From Trematomus loennbergii (lineage: Eukaryota; Chordata; Actinopteri; Perciformes; Nototheniidae), in contig JAAOOA010000270.1 in the NCBI GenBank assembly GCA_012861695.1, positions 121,001 through 185,000 on the forward strand: a DNA stretch of 64,000 bases, written 5' to 3'. A model generated the notes under the pieces. The model saw nothing but the letters and a program-made list of their open reading frames with translations. It was not told where the DNA came from and did not search any database. This document shows, piece after piece, positions 60,108-64,000 of this stretch. Each line of letters begins with the position of its first letter. Within the stretch, counting starts at the first letter, position 1. The position numbers and the translations under genes were made by a program.

Positions 60108-60714
60108 ATAGCCGCTTTCACACCAAGTACTTTGCCCTACTTAGTGCCCAGCACTTAGTACCCAGCACTTAGTACCCCCATGGAAATAAGTACAGATCAC
60201 GTTCACACCGGAATAAGTTCCCTGAGGGAAGATTACGCAAATGAAGCCGCTGACGTCACTTCTTCTTCTTCTGCTTTGGGTTTACTGGCAGGCCGCAAAC
60301 CACTTCACGGCGTATACTGCCACCCGAAGTCCCCGGCCGGAAGTCCCCGGAGTTGGGACTGGCTTCAGTAGAAGCTGCTGGGACTCCCAGCAGCTTCTAC
60401 TGAAGCCTTCCGAGTAAATCGCCAGAACGACACCTCCTCATCACTCCACCGCTCCCATGTTTTTTTTGTGTTGCCATAAATGATTCTCTCTCCGTTGGTG
60501 CACGGGACTAATGCTAATGCTAATAATGCTAATGCCAGCAAATACAATGGCGGCTTCACAAAACTTTTCAGAGTTTTACGGGCGTGGTTTGCAATTCGTC
60601 CAGCCAATCGAAATTGGTACTTTTTTTTTTTTTGTACCACCTCTCTAGCAGGCACTAAAAATGGGGGTAAAAGTTCTCTGAACTAAGTTCTCTTTTTGGT
60701 GTGAACGCACCTAT
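60108..60714. mobile_element. TIR-bearing MITE (TTCACACCAA family)
   Basis: Terminal inverted repeats ATAGCCGCTTTCACACCAA and TTGGTGTGAACGCACCTAT. Contains AAGTAC-rich ends, a 23-bp perfect palindrome (60,361-60,407) and poly-T. No ORF. Confidence 0.7.
60361..60407. repeat. perfect 23-bp palindrome with 1-nt centre
   Basis: 60,361-60,383 (GGCTTCAGTAGAAGCTGCTG + GGA) is the exact reverse complement of 60,385-60,407, separated by one C. Confidence 0.95.
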
Positions 60715-61580
60715 TGAGACTTTTTACTGGAGGGCCTATTCTTCAGTTAAGTTTGTAGAAAAGACCAGGAGAAGCTGGTTATTTGTCGTATTTCTGTGAG
60801 CTAATGTTACATTTATAAGGTACTTTTAAAGAGACTATGTGTTTTTCTTTGCTATCTTACCCAGGGTCAGATGAGAATATGTTTGATTTAATCTCTTTGC
60901 ATCCACAGTATTAGTCTTTTGTGTTGAGTCTAGCTTCACACAAAGACTGGAAGAAGGGTGGAAAAGTAAAAATAACACTATAACATTAATAATGGCTTTG
61001 CTCCAATTGTATGTGCCATTAACCCGCAGTAAGCCAACACAAAACTGGCGAGGGTTCACCTTGTTGAACGTGGCAATATTCCTGTTATTTTAGCATGTCT
61101 GACTGTCAGACATTCACTAGCTTGTTGCGTTTTCATGCAGGCGTTTAACAGTGAAGCCAACTTTTTGAAACAGTTTGAAAATATATGCGTGAGGTTCTAA
61201 AAAATGTGCTTTTTGCCATAATTACTTACAGCTACTCGTTATGCAGAGAGTGATCGGCAAGCTACAATAACATCAGGGTTTGAAAGGACCCTTTTGGAAT
61301 TGCAGGAATTATTATTCTTATCAGAAAACAAATAACAGTTTTGAGGCACAAAAAGTAACGTGGTGAAATGTACTAAAATAGGATTCTTGCACATGGGCTC
61401 GGCAAATGGCTCAACAGCGCCACCTAGAACACAGCATTTATATTTACGGTTGTCCTACATGTACGAATGTTGTAGATATATCTCACACGTGGGACGACAA
61501 AAAAAGTCTATTGGAGGTTGATCATAAACCCAACAGAAGTCGGCCACTTTGAATTTTATGGCATAAATAGGACATTTTAT
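60715..61580. other. unassigned noncoding DNA
   Basis: AT-rich, no ORF, no clear repeat termini. The end (GACATTTTATGCTCATTTTCAGG) leads into the 57-bp array and belongs to a dispersed fish repeat. Confidence 0.4.
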
Positions 61581-61589
61581 GCTCATTTT

Positions 61590-62075
61590 CAGGTTCATAT
61601 CAGTATGTAGTGTCTCTACTTTAAAGAGTCCTCTCCTGCTGATGTTCAGGGTCATATCAGTATGTAGTGTCTCTACTTTAAAGAGTCCTCTCCTGCTGAT
61701 GTTCAGGTGTATATCAGTATGTAGTGTCTCTACTTTAAAGAGTCCTCTCCTGCTGATGTTCAGGTGTATATCCATATGTAGTGTCTCTACTTTAAAGAGT
61801 CCTCTCCTGCTGATGTTCAGGTGTATATCAGTATGTAGTGTCTCTACTTTAAAGAGTCCTCTCCTGCTGATGTTCAGGTGTATATCAGTATGTAGTATCT
61901 CTACTTTAAAGAGTCCTCTCCTGCTGATGTTCAGGTGTATATCAGTATGTAGTGTCTCTACTTTAAAGAGTCCTCTCCTGCTGATGATCAGGTGTATATC
62001 AGTATGTAGTGTCTCTACTTTAAAGAGTCCTCTCCTGATGATGTTCAGGTTCATATCAGTATGTAGTGTCTCTAC
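61590..62075. repeat. 57-bp minisatellite, third copy, inverted
   Basis: About eight units, reverse complement of the arrays at 7.8 and 43.9 kb. Outside it, sequence (TTCAGGTTCATATC at the left; ACTGGACATGTCTCCATGCTT at the right) continues as one dispersed repeat. Confidence 0.95.
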
Positions 62076-62356
62076 TGGACATGTCTCCATGCTTAATGTT
62101 CAAAAAGCTCTTTATTTGTCTCATACTGTCTGTGCTGCAGCACCTCTTTTCACCCTCTGTCTGAAACCAAGCCTAGTCTGCTCTGATTGGTTAGCTGGCT
62201 GGCTCTGTTGTGATTGGTCAACTGGTTAGAGATGTCCCGCCCTTAGCCTATCACGTACAATGTGTTGGAGCGCTAGCTAACAGAAGCGCAAGTTTTACAT
62301 CTCTCAGAACTGTTACAGGATGTGTATTTTGTCAATTGTGTAACTTTTTTATCTTG
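62076..62356. mobile_element. flank of the dispersed repeat carrying the 57-bp array
   Basis: CTCATACTGTCTGTGCTGCA, CACCTCTTTTCACCCTCTGT and GATTGGTTAGCTGGCTGGC motifs belong, from memory, to a common fish MITE. Termini not located. Confidence 0.4.
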
Positions 62357-62360
62357 TTAA

Positions 62361-63003
62361 AGGTCCCATGTCATGGCCATTTCTACTGATCATAATTCCA
62401 TTGTTGAGGTCTACTAGAATAGATTTATATGGTGCAATTTTCCCAAATCACATTGGTTTCTCATACAGCATCTCTGTATAGTATGTGTATTCACTCTCTG
62501 TCCTAAACGGCTTGTTGGAGCTCCTGCCCCCCCCTCCCTGTGAGCCCAGTGGCCGTCCAGTGCGAGACAGCGAGAAACAGCGAAACCCAGCCCGAACACA
62601 CACACACACACCCGCAGCCTGGCTGGGAGTTTGTGTGTGTGCTCACACATCGACTCACAGCCTCGCCGCGTCCCGCCGTCTCAGGGAGGAGAAATCGGCG
62701 GAGCTGCAGCTGAGAAAAGATTGAGTGTGAACCGCGGACGTAACGTCTCCACGGATTGGTCCATTTGGACCATGGGTCCATTTGGGTATGGGCACGTCAC
62801 TGTACCCAGGAAGAAAACAATGGAAAAAGAGAAATGTCCAACGAGGCGTTCTGGGGCAGCATAGACAGGTCTTTTCTGTGTTAGAGTTTTACTCGCTACA
62901 GGGTGTACTTTGAGGGTTTGTGACTCTGCAGACCGTTTGCATGCAGAAAAACCTTCATAACAAGGGGGACGGGTAATAACCAGAAAAGCATGACATGGGA
63001 CCT
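62361..63003. mobile_element. TTAA-flanked MITE (GGTCCCATGTCATG family)
   Basis: TTAA at 62,357-62,360 and 63,004-63,007; ends AGGTCCCATGTCATG and CATGACATGGGACCT are perfect inverted repeats. The compact relative of the 1.7-kb element at 8,718-10,398. No ORF. Confidence 0.85.
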
Positions 63004-63348
63004 TTAACATTAAGCTGTCTTTTGCTCTTTTCTTGCTGTAACAATTGGAAATGTCCCCTCTGTAATTCTGATTCTGATTCTGATACATAGTGATGTCACA
63101 ATACAGGAACAATCTCAAAAAGCATAATGGGGTTTCTTTTAAAATTACAAGAATATTAAAAAAACACACTGAGCAATTTGTTCTTCTTCTAGTGTTCTCA
63201 CCTAGGCAGGTATATCTCTAAAAGCCAACCTGCCTCTGTGTGTTTCCTCTCTCTCTCTCTTTAGCACTCTGTATCCACAGATCCTGTCAGTCTCTTCCCA
63301 CGGGCAGCGATACAGTCCCATACGTTGACTGTAGCCATATTGCTCTCT

Positions 63349-63355
<7 letters not shown>

Positions 63356-63414
<59 letters not shown>

Positions 63415-63443
63415 CGAGAGAGAGAGAGAGAGAGAGAGAGAGG
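63356..63443. repeat. (AG)n microsatellite
   Basis: AG run with occasional GG interruptions. Confidence 0.95.
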
Positions 63444-64000
63444 AGGTGGTAGCATAATTAATTGTTAATGGTCTAAATATGTGTTCTTGCTTATGTTCAA
63501 ATTGTAGCAGTTTGTTTATATGTATATATTTGTGTATGGATATTGCAACTATACAGAGCTTTAGCAATACTGTATGTAACTATGGTCATGCTAATAAAGC
63601 TATTGAATTTAGTTGAATTGAATAGAGAGAGATTGTTTAGGGAAAGCATGGAGAAAGATGTCATAAAAAGATAATAAAAGTACTTATTCATACATAACAA
63701 CTCCCTACTGTTTCTTTGTTTCGGGTAATGGGATGTGCATAACCACAGATTTAGATTACTTTATTCTCCATTAAACTCACATAAAATGGAAATGTGTCTT
63801 TGTCACTGCATAGAACAAGAATCGCTGTACGATTCACAAGATGCAATACACCACACACACATGTTGCATCCCTGCATCTTAAAGTCTAACGCTGACTTGG
63901 TGTTGGTCATAATGAAAGTGCTGAGTGGATTGTTCTTCCACTGGCGTGTAGTCCAATAAAATACCTCGACAGAGCCTGATTTTCAGCAGTATTAATACGT
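63444..64000. other. noncoding end of window, possible LINE tail
   Basis: GCTAATAAAGCTATTGAATT followed by TAGTTGAATTGAAT (63,590-63,625) resembles the tail of a non-LTR element. Nothing else recognised. Confidence 0.35.

Noticed and set aside
63202..63567. Serine/leucine-rich ORF
   Set aside because: AG microsatellite read on the minus strand.

Overview
This is a nuclear DNA window from a teleost fish, most likely a percomorph. The evidence is indirect: L2-type LINEs with TGATT-repeat tails, a tRNA-derived SINE with the common teleost 3' motif, DIRS-type and LTR retrotransposons, hAT- and piggyBac-like MITEs, long CA/TG microsatellites, and intron-split genes with GT/AG splice sites. There are no prokaryotic features. 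Most of the window is repeats; true coding sequence is sparse, split into short exons and mostly on the minus strand.

The dominant structure is a large direct duplication. Block A (about 3.78-22.21 kb) and block B (about 38.41-58.08 kb) run in the same order and orientation and are near-identical by eye outside their tandem arrays and several large indels. Each holds a copy of the same minus-strand gene. Read 5' to 3' (right to left) this gene has a noncoding first exon, exons for an HDGF/LEDGF-like PWWP domain, lysine/glutamate-rich linker exons, and a last exon with a C2H2 zinc-finger array. Every junction I could read is phase-compatible, so I propose one PWWP-zinc-finger gene in two copies. 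The copies have lost different parts: B lacks the exon with the start codon and the PHWPAR PWWP core; A lacks two linker exons (180 nt, frame-neutral) and has frameshifts in its finger exon. The finger exons differ in number (10 in A, 7 in B) and at DNA-contacting helix position 3, although flanking noncoding DNA is almost the same.

Layout. 0-3.8 kb: 33/34-bp minisatellite and a frameshifted L2 LINE (+). 3.8-22.2 kb: block A, including a 15-bp array, zinc-finger exon, 57-bp array, a TTAA-flanked element, a hAT-like element whose end has expanded into a roughly 2.7-kb array of 32/33-bp units, PWWP exons and a SINE. 22.2-38.4 kb: a solo LTR with another solo LTR nested in it, a hAT element with perfect 8-bp target duplication, a second copy of the 33/34-bp minisatellite, a PB1-like coding exon, a pair of 41-bp inverted repeats, and a 6.4-kb degenerate DIRS-type retrotransposon (-) bounded by perfect 51-bp inverted repeats and invaded by an L2 LINE. 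38.4-58.1 kb: block B. 58.1-60.0 kb: an internally deleted LTR retrotransposon (-) with two LTRs and a gag-like remnant. 60.0-64.0 kb: further MITEs, a third, oppositely oriented 57-bp array, and low-complexity DNA.

The recurrent theme is that tandem arrays grow out of transposable-element sequence and then mediate or mark the indels that distinguish the two gene copies. No alignments or searches could be run: identities are by eye, and single-base indels could be assembly errors.
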